A DNA stretch of 64,000 nucleotides, taken from NCBI GenBank assembly GCA_030694265.1, contig JAUXYP010000001.1, forward strand, positions 558,001 to 622,000, given 5' to 3'. The notes under the pieces are model-generated. The model was not told where the DNA came from and did not search any database. It saw only the letters and a list, made by a program, of their open reading frames with translations. Positions 22,869 through 31,808 of the stretch are shown here, one piece after another. The DNA comes from Sulfuricurvum sp. Lineage in GTDB: Bacteria > Campylobacterota > Campylobacteria > Campylobacterales > Sulfurimonadaceae. Made by a program: the position numbers and the translations under genes. The first letter of the stretch is position 1; each line of letters opens with the position of its first letter.

Positions 22869-24156
22869 GTTTCACCTTTCTCAATGTATTCGCAATCTCA
22901 AATAAAAAGTAAGTGCTTCCCTCATACAGCTGATCATGCTTGAGCTGGTTTCCCAACTCTTCGTAATTAGGGAATCCCCGAATCACCAATGCCGTATCGT
23001 GATACATATGCAAGATCCGTTCTGCATGAAAATTACTGATAACCATGTCGGCCCCCTCGAAAAACAATCGTACATCCTCCAAGTCTCCGACAAATACATT
23101 CTCACAGTCTATGGTGCGTAAGACATCGCTAAACGTCGTCGATACCGCCGCATCGATCGTTCCGCCGACACTTCGGATCAGAGCGCACATTCCCGCAAGC
23201 ATGTCCGGCTCACCCGTAATAACGAAATGAGAACTTCCGATGAGGAAATGGGAATCGAGCATTGCATCTTGCAATCGCGCGCGCCATCGCTTGATCAGCG
23301 GTTTTGGATCGGTATGTCGGATTTTCATCAAGTATGCTACAAAATTGTCGCACTCGATCAATCCCATCAAATGATCAAAATGCAGATGCTCAATAGCGGG
23401 ATTCTTTTTTTGCAAAGCAATAGCCGATTTTTTCATCGAATGACCGATCGTAATCACGGTTGCAGAGGTAGCAAGATCACGTATTTGATCCACAGTAATT
23501 CCGCCGTTAGCCAGTTTCCCCTGCCCCTCTTCCCAATACCCGTCCAAAGAGGTGGAGAGATCAGGCAGTGCATAAGTCTCAAACCCGAAATCCTCACACA
23601 GCTCTTTGATCTTTTCGATCTCGATGGGCTGCATGCTCACATGGGGTAAGATAACGAGTTTATTAGGCTTTACCGTTGTGGCACTCACCGTGAGCTGATC
23701 GATCATGGCTGTGACAGTTAATGCCCATCCGCTCTCCAGTCCCCCCTCATAGTCAGGGGTATTGACAAACACATACGGAATCTCGATGTGCATCCCAACA
23801 CCCCTAACATCATCCCCTTTGGTCTCAGTCAGACCCGTCGTGTGCAAACCGATCATTGAAGGTTTGAGATTTTTCTCTTTGCTCTGGATGTTTTCAATCG
23901 CCATGAGGATAGAGTAATCCCCTCCATCGAGTACGGCGGTAATATCGCTGACCGAAGTGTTACGAACCGCGATAGGTTCATTAAAATGGCGAGTAAAAAA
24001 GACCTTCGTATACGAGGCGCACCCTTGGGCACCATGCATAAGAGGCATACAGTCTTTTACACCCAAATAAGCAAGTGTTGCTCCCATAGGCTGGGAGTGT
24101 TTGATAGGGTTAACCTGAAGCGGTTTGTGCTCTTTATGTGTGAGGGAGAATTCCAT
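22846..24156 (-). CDS. nifN: NifN, FeMo-co assembly scaffold beta subunit
   Basis: A 436-residue member of the NifN/NifK family. Features include NPIKHSQPMGATLAYLGV, LMHGAQGCASYTKVFFTRHF with the cluster-ligating cysteine, AVRNTSVSDITAVLDGG, and EGADMVISNFHAER near the end. NifN forms an alpha2beta2 complex with NifE on which NifB-co matures to FeMo-co. Normally nifE and nifN are adjacent; here a 330-residue AT-rich gene separates them, but nifN has its own -24/-12-like promoter 27 bases upstream. Confidence 0.94.
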   Translation of the reverse strand: MEFSLTHKEHKPLQVNPIKHSQPMGATLAYLGVKDCMPLMHGAQGCASYTKVFFTRHFNEPIAVRNTSVSDITAVLDGGDYSILMAIENIQSKEKNLKPSMIGLHTTGLTETKGDDVRGVGMHIEIPYVFVNTPDYEGGLESGWALTVTAMIDQLTVSATTVKPNKLVILPHVSMQPIEIEKIKELCEDFGFETYALPDLSTSLDGYWEEGQGKLANGGITVDQIRDLATSATVITIGHSMKKSAIALQKKNPAIEHLHFDHLMGLIECDNFVAYLMKIRHTDPKPLIKRWRARLQDAMLDSHFLIGSSHFVITGEPDMLAGMCALIRSVGGTIDAAVSTTFSDVLRTIDCENVFVGDLEDVRLFFEGADMVISNFHAERILHMYHDTALVIRGFPNYEELGNQLKHDQLYEGSTYFLFEIANTLRKVKHEHKNHY

Positions 24157-24182
24157 GACAACTCCTTAGTTGCCATAGCTAT

Positions 24183-24198
24183 TGCAAGAAGTGTGCGA
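24183..24198 (-). promoter_or_regulatory. Sigma-54 promoter for nifN
   Basis: Minus strand TCGCAC-ACTTC-TTGCA, the closest copy in the window to the textbook TGGCAC-N5-TTGCA. It sits directly after the end of the inserted HEPN-like gene. It lets nifN be transcribed independently of nifE. Confidence 0.65.
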
Positions 24199-24205
24199 GA
24201 AGGAC

Positions 24206-25195
24206 CTATTTGCTATTATTTTGTTTTAAAAGCCAATTAATCATACAGATTCTACAAGTTGTTACTACATTTCTTCGGAATTGATCATCGTCAATACCCG
24301 CCCAACTACCAAATCTTATAGGTTCTACTTCACCAAGAAACAGTTTGCCTGTATGAAGAATTTTTGATCTCTGTTTATATATTTTTGTAGCATATTCCCT
24401 AAACTCAGGAGATGGTGATCCGTATTTTCCGAAAAAATCTCTGAACTTTTCAGTTAACGTGTATTTTTTCTCTCCGCACTCTTTACAGCTTGCAACTTTT
24501 GTTTTTTTGAAGTCAACTTCTATTAATGTTTCTAACGAAGAGACCAGTGCCGTAAAAGACAAACTAGGATGTTCTGACCAAAGTTTTCTTCCCTGATTGA
24601 ATAACGAGCATGCAGAAAGAAAAATTTGTTTTTTACTATCTAATAGTTTAAAATATTGTGTTAATAACATATCTATCCGATCAGGTAAATCAAATCCTTG
24701 TCCTATAATTCTTCCGTATTGAGTAAGATATTTATTTGTATCAATTAATGCTATTAGATCATAATTTCCGTCTGAAAATGTATTTATTTTTGTCTCAAAT
24801 CCATCGTACCAATACCCACTTTGACCCCATTGTGCATCTTCTATTTTATCATTCCCCATAGGTATAAACCAACTTTGAGAAGGATAATAATCAAATATAT
24901 GATGAAAAGAAAAAAGATTCATAAGAAGAAAAATTTCTTTTAAAACTTTCCGTGCATCATCATTGTTGACTATCCATTGCTCTGATTTATACCCATCAAA
25001 TCTTTGTCTTGGTGTTTTATCAATTTTAAATCGAAATTCAATTATGCAAGGATGATGTGCCAAAACATATGGTGGTTTAGGTGCTTTTTCTTCAGCAGGC
25101 AAGATTTGAAATAAATCATTAAATCTATATGTGCCTTTTATTGGAACATCAGACATTGCCAAAACTTTTCTATATTCCCAATCCTTATTTTCCAT
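24206..25195 (-). CDS. HEPN-like (Apea-type) protein inserted between nifE and nifN
   Basis: 329 residues from ATG 25195. AT-rich and lysine-rich unlike its nif neighbours. The C-terminal third looks like an Apea-type HEPN domain: SFTALVSSLETLIEV, a zinc-like CKECGEKKYTL pair, and IYKQRSKILHTG, where RSKILH fits the Rx4-6H HEPN motif. The N-terminal two thirds, with several Trp/Tyr-rich stretches (QSWFIPMG, GYWYDGFETK), are not recognised. HEPN proteins are often RNases in defence. It has a palindromic operator-like sequence upstream and imperfect inverted repeats on both sides. It breaks up nifE-nifN, so it is probably an acquired gene. Confidence 0.7.
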   Translation of the reverse strand: MENKDWEYRKVLAMSDVPIKGTYRFNDLFQILPAEEKAPKPPYVLAHHPCIIEFRFKIDKTPRQRFDGYKSEQWIVNNDDARKVLKEIFLLMNLFSFHHIFDYYPSQSWFIPMGNDKIEDAQWGQSGYWYDGFETKINTFSDGNYDLIALIDTNKYLTQYGRIIGQGFDLPDRIDMLLTQYFKLLDSKKQIFLSACSLFNQGRKLWSEHPSLSFTALVSSLETLIEVDFKKTKVASCKECGEKKYTLTEKFRDFFGKYGSPSPEFREYATKIYKQRSKILHTGKLFLGEVEPIRFGSWAGIDDDQFRRNVVTTCRICMINWLLKQNNSK

Positions 25196-25275
25196 TGAAG
25201 CCAACTATTCTTTTTGCAATACTTTAGCACACAATTCTTGCAATGTATAAAGCTCTATGATACGTTAATACCCTC

Positions 25276-25302
25276 TAATCGCATCAAATATTGATACGAT
25301 TA
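25276..25302. promoter_or_regulatory. Palindromic operator-like sequence before the HEPN-like gene
   Basis: TAATCGCATCAA-ATA-TTGATACGATTA is a 12-base inverted repeat with one mismatch. A partial repeat, GATACGTTAATA, lies nearby at 25257. A palindrome of the same design precedes the Fic gene at 27026-27050. Probable binding site of a dimeric repressor; the repressor is not identified. Confidence 0.5.
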
Positions 25303-25329
25303 ATACTAATCACCTCAAAAATGATTCGA

Positions 25330-26688
25330 TTATACTTCCCACGGCGCTGCTTTGCCGACATTAGCAAAGACGGGATTTTTAAAGGCGTATTTCAAATCTT
25401 CCGCCAGATTGAGCAATCCATGGTAACCACCATAACTTGTTTTCTTCTCTTGATTGACATCGATAAATGAGATTTTTTTCTTGATCGCGGTATAGAGGCT
25501 TCGTCCACCGGCCAGTAGAATATGTGCTCCGCGTTCATCGATCACTTTTGCTTGTTCAGAGGCAGGCTTGGTCATCAAGACCCCATTCTCACCCAAATAT
25601 TCGCGTGCTTTATCGATGTCATCTTGTGTTGATTTAGCGACACTCGTCGCAACGACCTCGATTCCCAAATCCTGTAATCCAGAGGCAATCGACCACGCCT
25701 TGTTACCACCAGTGTTCAGTACCGCTTTTTTACCGGAAAACATGACACGATAGGGAGCCAATGCCGCTTCAAGCTTCGCCTCTTCTTCTGCAATAACGGC
25801 TTCTGCACGTGCTAAAAGTTCTGGACATCCCAATGCGGTGACAATTTCACGGATCGCGAATGTCGTATCACGTTTGCCGTAAAATGAGACCGAAATCCAA
25901 GGTATACCGTATTGCTCATTCATTTTCCGTGTGAGTGTGATGAGTGATTTGGCACAGACAATGACATTGAGTTTCGCACGATGCGCCGTACGAATATCCC
26001 ACACACGACCATCACCGCTCATGGAGCTAAGAACACGAATACCGATCTTATCAAAAAGGGGCAAATATTGCCACATATCTCCCGTGACGTTGTAATCACC
26101 GATCAGATTAATGTCATAAGGGGTAGTAAACTCAGGCTCTTTGGTACCGATCAGGTGTTCCAGCACCGCTTCACCCGCCAGCCGTGAACCCAGATTTTTA
26201 CTCCCGATAAATCCGGCTGCGTGGACAGGGACGATAGGGACACCGTGTTTTTCGCTTCCCAGTTTACAGGTCATGTCAATATCATCACCCACCAATGCCG
26301 TTACACACGTCGAGTAGACAAAAATCGCTTCGGGCTTGTAATGTTCCATGACGTAATCAATAGAGTCAGCCAGCCGTTTATCGCCGCCAAATATGACGTC
26401 ATTCGTATTTATTCCCGTCGTAAATCCCATTTGAGTATAATCACGACCTTCATACGACGTCTTTGTCTCTCTTGTTTCCCATGATGCACCCAAACAGGTT
26501 TGAGGACCATGAACGAGATGGACAGCATCGGCATAGGGAAAAAGGGAAATTTGAGCACCGTCAAAGGCACATCCACCAGCGGCAAGCCCGGGTTTAGGCT
26601 TATCACACCCCTCTCCGGGTTTCTTATCTTTGCTATGAGAGCAGGCGCTCTCGTTCATAAGTTCTTTGATTTTTGCACGACTGACCAT
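25330..26688 (-). CDS. nifE: NifE, FeMo-co assembly scaffold alpha subunit
   Basis: A 452-residue NifE. It has the conserved CAFDGAQISLFPYADAVHLVHGP segment (shown in part), the cluster cysteine in GPQTCLGASW, VYSTCVTALVGDD, and GYHGLLNLAEDL in place of the NifD FeMo-co-binding region. The N-terminal CSHSKDKKPGEGCDKPKPG stretch carries extra cysteines as in other NifE. It pairs with NifN. A strong -24/-12-like promoter lies 33 bases upstream. Confidence 0.95.
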   Translation of the reverse strand: MVSRAKIKELMNESACSHSKDKKPGEGCDKPKPGLAAGGCAFDGAQISLFPYADAVHLVHGPQTCLGASWETRETKTSYEGRDYTQMGFTTGINTNDVIFGGDKRLADSIDYVMEHYKPEAIFVYSTCVTALVGDDIDMTCKLGSEKHGVPIVPVHAAGFIGSKNLGSRLAGEAVLEHLIGTKEPEFTTPYDINLIGDYNVTGDMWQYLPLFDKIGIRVLSSMSGDGRVWDIRTAHRAKLNVIVCAKSLITLTRKMNEQYGIPWISVSFYGKRDTTFAIREIVTALGCPELLARAEAVIAEEEAKLEAALAPYRVMFSGKKAVLNTGGNKAWSIASGLQDLGIEVVATSVAKSTQDDIDKAREYLGENGVLMTKPASEQAKVIDERGAHILLAGGRSLYTAIKKKISFIDVNQEKKTSYGGYHGLLNLAEDLKYAFKNPVFANVGKAAPWEV

Positions 26689-26720
26689 AGGATACTCCCA
26701 AGAGTGAATGCCTTATGCTA

Positions 26721-26736
26721 TGCAAATTTTGTGCTA
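26721..26736 (-). promoter_or_regulatory. Sigma-54 promoter for nifE
   Basis: Minus strand TAGCAC-AAAAT-TTGCA, one base off the -24 consensus, 33 bases before the ATG. Confidence 0.65.
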
Positions 26737-26840
26737 GAAGGATATATGTATTAATTAAAAAAATTGTTGTTGAAGAAGATAAAAATTAAGTGGTACCAGT
26801 GGGCACTACCAGCGATACCCTATTTTATGAGAAAAAGCCC

Positions 26841-26876
26841 AATGTACTTTTGTAAAAGTACATTAAAAAGTACATT
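26841..26876. repeat. AAAGTACATT repeat cluster in the nifE/Fic intergenic region
   Basis: AATGTACTTT (26841-26850), then AAAGTACATT (26855-26864) and again AAAGTACATT (26867-26876): one inverted and one direct copy. It could be an operator or a hairpin. The remaining part of the 367-base gap between nifE and the Fic gene is AT-rich and shows only the nifE promoter and the Fic palindrome. Confidence 0.55.
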
Positions 26877-27025
26877 ATAAATTTCTCTTTTACCGGCTCG
26901 GTTTCCGATTATAGCCATTCCGCGTCCATAAAAGAAAGAATTTTTACAATTTGTAACACAAAATATTCTATATAAAATTATACATTCACAAAACAAAATT
27001 TTTACATGGTATGAAAAGCCATATT

Positions 27026-27050
27026 AATTGTCTCATTTAATGATACAATT
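27026..27050. promoter_or_regulatory. Palindromic operator-like sequence before the Fic gene
   Basis: AATTGTCTCAT-TTA-ATGATACAATT, an 11-base inverted repeat with one mismatch, ends five bases before the Fic ATG. Such placement fits autorepression, and the Fic protein has a probable C-terminal winged helix. It shares its layout and the TGATACRATT half with the palindrome at 25276-25302. Confidence 0.5.
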
Positions 27051-27055
27051 ACCCT

Positions 27056-28171
27056 ATGAAAACGTATCATGACAATCATCATTGGATTTGGGAGAACAAA
27101 GACTTCCCTCATTTTACTTATCAACAGATCCCTCTTGAGCAACTATATTTCAAATTTGGGCAATTACAAGCGGTAGAAAACTTTCTCACGCAACAAGACT
27201 CTACCGAATTGCTTGTCGATGTTCTGGAAAACGAAGCCGTTTCTACTTCGGCGATCGAGGGAGAGATCCTTCAGCGAAGCAGCGTTCGCAGTTCCATCCA
27301 GAAAATCCTTCGACTAGATGTTGAGGCTGAATATTCAAACAATTATCACATCGATAATCTGATTGAGATCATTCTCGATGCCAAAACCAATTTGACTCCT
27401 TTGGATCACGAACGTCTCTCCTCTTGGCACATAGCACTTTTCCCAACCAATCAATCAGGGCTTCGAAAAATCCTCGCCGGTGAGTATCGCACGCATGAAG
27501 AAGAGATGCGGATTGTTTCAGGTGCTTGGGAAAAAGAAAAAGTTCATTACATAGCACCTTCATCGGCAATGATGGAAAAGATGATGGAAGAATTCTTGAA
27601 CTGGTTGAATCAAGACAATGAATCAGACCTGCTGATTAAAGCGGCTATCGCCCATCTCTATTTTGTTCTGATCCATCCGTTTGAAGATGGAAACGGCCGA
27701 TTGACCAGAGCTATTACCGATTATGTTCTAGCGAAAGCTAATTTGGTCAATGCATCATTCTATTCAATCGCTACGGCAATTCATCAGCACCGTAAAAAGT
27801 ATTACACGACCCTTGATATCATTTGCCGATCACAAACACTTGATATCACCCCATGGATCGAATGGTTTATGAAGATCGTAGCTATCTCCATTGACGATAC
27901 CCTAAAAAAAGTAGAAACAATTCAAGTAAAAACACAGTTCTGGGATCGATGCAATCAATATGTCCTCAACGAACGCCAAAAAAAGATGATCCATAAAATG
28001 CTCAGTGTTTTACCTGGGCCTTTCGAAGGCGGAATGAAAATAAATAAATACATGAGCCTTGCCCATACAACACGAGTAACTGCTGGTAGAGATCTAAGTG
28101 ACCTTGTAGAAAAAGATCTCATATCTTCTTTTGGAAGTGGTCGTGGAGTCTATTATCAGCTCAATCTCTAA
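27056..28171 (+). CDS. Fic-family protein with DUF4172-like N-terminus and C-terminal winged helix
   Basis: A 371-residue Fic protein. The catalytic loop is HPFEDGNGRLTR near residue 212. An N-terminal inhibitory helix motif is present as STSAIEGE near residue 63, so it is an autoinhibited (class II type) enzyme. Fic enzymes usually transfer AMP to hydroxyl side chains. The C-terminus (about 295-371) resembles a DNA-binding winged helix, common in bacterial Fic regulators. It lies alone between nifE and the sbcD operon and marks the start of the defence-type island. Confidence 0.9.
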   Translation: MKTYHDNHHWIWENKDFPHFTYQQIPLEQLYFKFGQLQAVENFLTQQDSTELLVDVLENEAVSTSAIEGEILQRSSVRSSIQKILRLDVEAEYSNNYHIDNLIEIILDAKTNLTPLDHERLSSWHIALFPTNQSGLRKILAGEYRTHEEEMRIVSGAWEKEKVHYIAPSSAMMEKMMEEFLNWLNQDNESDLLIKAAIAHLYFVLIHPFEDGNGRLTRAITDYVLAKANLVNASFYSIATAIHQHRKKYYTTLDIICRSQTLDITPWIEWFMKIVAISIDDTLKKVETIQVKTQFWDRCNQYVLNERQKKMIHKMLSVLPGPFEGGMKINKYMSLAHTTRVTAGRDLSDLVEKDLISSFGSGRGVYYQLNL

Positions 28172-28298
28172 AATCTTCTAAACCTACTAGGGATCAATTA
28201 TGATACAAATTAGCGTATTGTTACACCAATATCACATCTTTTGGATATAGTAATAACAGTAAATAGTCTTTTTAAATATATCGGAGATATAGCTCAGT

Positions 28299-29429
28299 AT
28301 GACGATTATTCATTTCTCCGACACCCATTTAGGTTTTAACGACCTTGATATCGTTAATGACTCAGGCATCAATCAACGCGAAGCTGATTTTTACGATGCC
28401 TTTACTCAGGTGATCGATGCGATATTGGTAATTAAACCTGACTATGTCATTCACACGGGTGATCTTTTCCACCGCCCTCATCCCTCCAACCGCGCTATCA
28501 GTTTTTGTCTCACTCAGCTCAAACGTCTCAGTGTCGCACAAATTGAGACCATTATCATCGCAGGGAACCATTCGACACCACGTACCCGTTCTGCTTCCCC
28601 TATCCTCGCTGCATTGCGGACACTCGATCATATCCATCCCGTGTTTGAAGAGGCATATGAAAAAGTTATATTTAATAATATTAACATTCACTGTATTCCT
28701 CATATCAACGAGGAAGAGAACAACTTAGCAGCAATTGAACAATGCGAAGCCTCAGTAGATGAAAATAAGCGAAACATTATGATGCTTCACTGTTCAGCCG
28801 GAGCGCAGTTTATGATGGAAGAGTACGGTGAGCGTGTTTATCCGCGAGATAAAGAGGCTTTGTTTGAGAAAATGGATTACGTCGCACTCGGACACTGGCA
28901 TGGTTTTGGCAGTGTCGGAAAACACCGCAACGTCTATTATGCCGGATCGACTGAACGTACCAGTAGCGGCGATGCACGAAATGATAAAGGATATGCCCTA
29001 ATTACGCTCGGAGATTCTCTCGATATCGTATTTCACCCGATTCGTCTGCGCCCTAGCCACCGTATTCGTATCGATGCACAAACCTCAGAGAATATATTCG
29101 ACGAATTGCGTTCACTTGCTTCATCATTGGAGATTGAGGGTGCCCTCCTCACGATTATATTGGATAACCTAAGTGCAACCCAGTCGATCGATATAGCCAA
29201 CCGTGACATCGAAGCATGCTTTCCCAGCGCCCTGAACGTTCAAATACAGCGCAAGTTTCGACGTAGTGTTGCATCCGCCGCAACGGAATCGGTCAATGCC
29301 GCATCCTTACAGGAGTATTTTGGAGCATTCTTAGAAGAGCAAAGCTCCACACCTGAGGAAGCAACTCGGCTGAATGCCAAAGTTGCAACACTCTTTGCAC
29401 GCTATGACGAGGTAACCCGTGACGCTTGA
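28299..29429 (+). CDS. sbcD: SbcD/Mre11-type nuclease subunit
   Basis: A 376-residue metallophosphoesterase. Metal-binding motifs: FSDTHLG, YVIHTGDLFH, IIAGNHS, MLHCSAG and VALGHWHGFG. With SbcC it forms the SbcCD (Mre11-Rad50) complex that opens hairpins and processes double-strand ends. It overlaps the next gene, sbcC, by 11 bases. The C-terminal capping region is less conserved. It is close to the family's usual length. Confidence 0.9.
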   Translation: MTIIHFSDTHLGFNDLDIVNDSGINQREADFYDAFTQVIDAILVIKPDYVIHTGDLFHRPHPSNRAISFCLTQLKRLSVAQIETIIIAGNHSTPRTRSASPILAALRTLDHIHPVFEEAYEKVIFNNINIHCIPHINEEENNLAAIEQCEASVDENKRNIMMLHCSAGAQFMMEEYGERVYPRDKEALFEKMDYVALGHWHGFGSVGKHRNVYYAGSTERTSSGDARNDKGYALITLGDSLDIVFHPIRLRPSHRIRIDAQTSENIFDELRSLASSLEIEGALLTIILDNLSATQSIDIANRDIEACFPSALNVQIQRKFRRSVASAATESVNAASLQEYFGAFLEEQSSTPEEATRLNAKVATLFARYDEVTRDA

Positions 29430-31776
29430 ATCCCTTAAGCTCCAAAACTTTAAACGCTATGCTGACTATAAGATTGAATTTGAGAGTGGTTTGTGCGGAA
29501 TATTGGGACGAAATGGACATGGGAAATCGACAATCTTTGACGGAGTATTCTTTGCCCTCTATGGTGATTACAAAGGCTCCAAAGAGTTGATCCCAACCGC
29601 CGGAAGTGAAGGAAGTGTCAAAGTCGAGTTGAACTTTGAGATCGAGGGAAAAAGCTACACCGCGATCCGTGAGTTTCGGGGCAAAGCCCTCACCGCCTTC
29701 GCAACCCTCAAAGAGGGGGATGAGTCTATCGCCACCGGAGCCAAAGAGGTCACTGCATCGGTCACCAAACTATTAGGTATGGGGAAAGATGCCTTTTTAC
29801 ATACGGTATTCGCCTCCCAAAAAGAACTGACGGCACTAAGCTCGATGAAAAATGACGAACGAAAAGCGATGATGCGCCGACTGCTGGGACTGGAGAAGAT
29901 CGACAAGATAGAGGAGATGATCCGCGAGGAGCTACGAGAACTTAACCGCGACATCAAAAGCGCTTCTGGGTTTCTCCTCAGTGATGAAGTACTCAAACAG
30001 CACCGCGACGACCTAAGCACTAAAACCGCCCTCTCCCAAACCCTCGAAGCGACACTCAAAACCCTCACCGAGGAATCCCTAAAGCTCCGCACTGCCTACG
30101 AAGCCGCTAAAGCACTCGTAGAAACTCAGCAAAAGGCCAAAGAGGAGCGTCAAAAGAAACTCGATACCCTTGAAAAAGGGCAACAGACTCTAGCCCTCCA
30201 CCAAAAACAGCTAATAGAACTTGAAACCGAGCTAAAAACGCTCAATGCCCATCACACTAACTACATGGCGCAACTCCCTCTAAAAGCACAACTTTCCACA
30301 TTGGAACAATCGCTTAAAGCCCAAGACGAGTTAAAAACCAAATTCCTCCAAAAGGTCGGATTAGAGAAAGAGCAGGAGGAGTTGCGCAAAGGGTACGCAG
30401 CGCGTAAAGAAGAAGTAACACAGCTCACCAAAGAGATCACTCCGTTAGAGGAGATGCAAAAACAGCTCACAGCAGAGCAAACCGCCCTCACAGAGTTCAA
30501 AGCCGCCCTCCTCAAACTCGATACCGAGATCACCGCCCTAACCGCCGAGATCGGTTCCAACCGCTCCAATATCGCGAAAGTGACCAAACAGGTAGAGACA
30601 ATCACCGATCTGGGACGGGAATCCTCCTGCCCTACCTGCACCCGTCCGTTGATGGAGCAGTATGACAGTGTCCTTGCATCGCTCCATACTGAGATCAGTG
30701 AGGTCTATCAAAAGCAGATCGATGCTTTGCAACTCAAACTCAACACCCTAGCCGAGCAAAAAGCCTCTTCTCAAAAGATCGCCGACGAGGCGCAACAAAA
30801 GTTTAATTCACTACAAACCCAAATCGCCCTCCTCCAGAGCAAATCCAAAGACCTCCTCAAAGCACAGGAGCAATTCCGTGAGGTGGAAACACGAGGATTG
30901 AGTAACAAAGCCGCCCTTGCCTTCCTTGGCTCCATCACCTATGATGAAAACGCTCACAATGCACTCAAAGAACAGCATACCAACCTCAAACCGCAGGTCG
31001 AAGCCCTCATCAAACTCGAAGCCCTGATCGCCACCATCCCGATGAAAACCGAAGCCCTCCAAGTTCTCCAAACACAGATCAAAACCGATGAGGCTTCTAT
31101 CACTTCATTCCAAGCCCTTATCTCCGCCGATACCTACCGACTAGAGACCCATAACGAAGCGATCATTAATGCCAAAGCCTCCGAAATCGCCAAAGATGCC
31201 AAAGGGGTCGAGCTGAACACCGCATTGTTGGAGCAGACCAACATCCGCCGCGATATCGAAGCCATCGACAAAGAAATCAAGCGCGACGAGACACAGCGAG
31301 CCTCCCTCAAAACGAGAGAAAATGACCAAGCCGACTACGAGAAGCTCAAAGCAGTCATGTCCGAATTCAAAACTCACATCAACGCCCGTGTTGCCCCCCG
31401 CATCGGTGAAGTCGCCAGCGACATGTACAGCCGCATCACTCGCGGTAAATATCAGCACATCGAGGTCAGCTCCGAGTTTGACTTCTATATCTACGACAAT
31501 GGCGTGCGCTACCCTATAGAGCGGTTTAGCGGTGGTGAGATTGATCTCGCCAACCTCGTCCTGCGGATCGCCATCTCCAAAACGCTGGGGGAACTCAGCG
31601 GCGGAGGTAATATCGGGTTTTTAGCATTTGACGAGGTGTTCGGCTCCCAAGACGAGGAACGACGCATCCAGATCATGGAAGCGTTTCACACTATCAGCGA
31701 ATCGTATCGACAGATATTTTTGATCTCTCATGAAACGGAGATTAAAGAGATGTTTGAGAGAGTGGTTGAATTGTAA
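29419..31776 (+). CDS. sbcC: SbcC/Rad50-type ATPase
   Basis: A 785-residue SMC-like ATPase starting at GTG 29419 after GAGG. Walker A is GRNGHGKST near residue 33, the coiled-coil arms are broken by a zinc hook CPTC near residue 403, and the C-terminal head has the signature FSGGEIDLANL and Walker B LAFDEVFGSQDEERR. It pairs with SbcD. The gene is GC-richer than the TrlF-like pair that follows. Shorter than E. coli SbcC (about 1,048 residues), closer to Rad50-type length. Confidence 0.9.
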   Translation: MTLESLKLQNFKRYADYKIEFESGLCGILGRNGHGKSTIFDGVFFALYGDYKGSKELIPTAGSEGSVKVELNFEIEGKSYTAIREFRGKALTAFATLKEGDESIATGAKEVTASVTKLLGMGKDAFLHTVFASQKELTALSSMKNDERKAMMRRLLGLEKIDKIEEMIREELRELNRDIKSASGFLLSDEVLKQHRDDLSTKTALSQTLEATLKTLTEESLKLRTAYEAAKALVETQQKAKEERQKKLDTLEKGQQTLALHQKQLIELETELKTLNAHHTNYMAQLPLKAQLSTLEQSLKAQDELKTKFLQKVGLEKEQEELRKGYAARKEEVTQLTKEITPLEEMQKQLTAEQTALTEFKAALLKLDTEITALTAEIGSNRSNIAKVTKQVETITDLGRESSCPTCTRPLMEQYDSVLASLHTEISEVYQKQIDALQLKLNTLAEQKASSQKIADEAQQKFNSLQTQIALLQSKSKDLLKAQEQFREVETRGLSNKAALAFLGSITYDENAHNALKEQHTNLKPQVEALIKLEALIATIPMKTEALQVLQTQIKTDEASITSFQALISADTYRLETHNEAIINAKASEIAKDAKGVELNTALLEQTNIRRDIEAIDKEIKRDETQRASLKTRENDQADYEKLKAVMSEFKTHINARVAPRIGEVASDMYSRITRGKYQHIEVSSEFDFYIYDNGVRYPIERFSGGEIDLANLVLRIAISKTLGELSGGGNIGFLAFDEVFGSQDEERRIQIMEAFHTISESYRQIFLISHETEIKEMFERVVEL

Positions 31777-31808
31777 ATTAAATATAAATTATATAAGGAT
31801 TATTTATC

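Noticed and set aside
29655-31458. Several long minus-strand ORFs in sbcC
   Set aside because: They are shadow frames of the coiled-coil gene, with Ser/Leu/Arg-rich or Gly/Phe-rich composition and no motifs.
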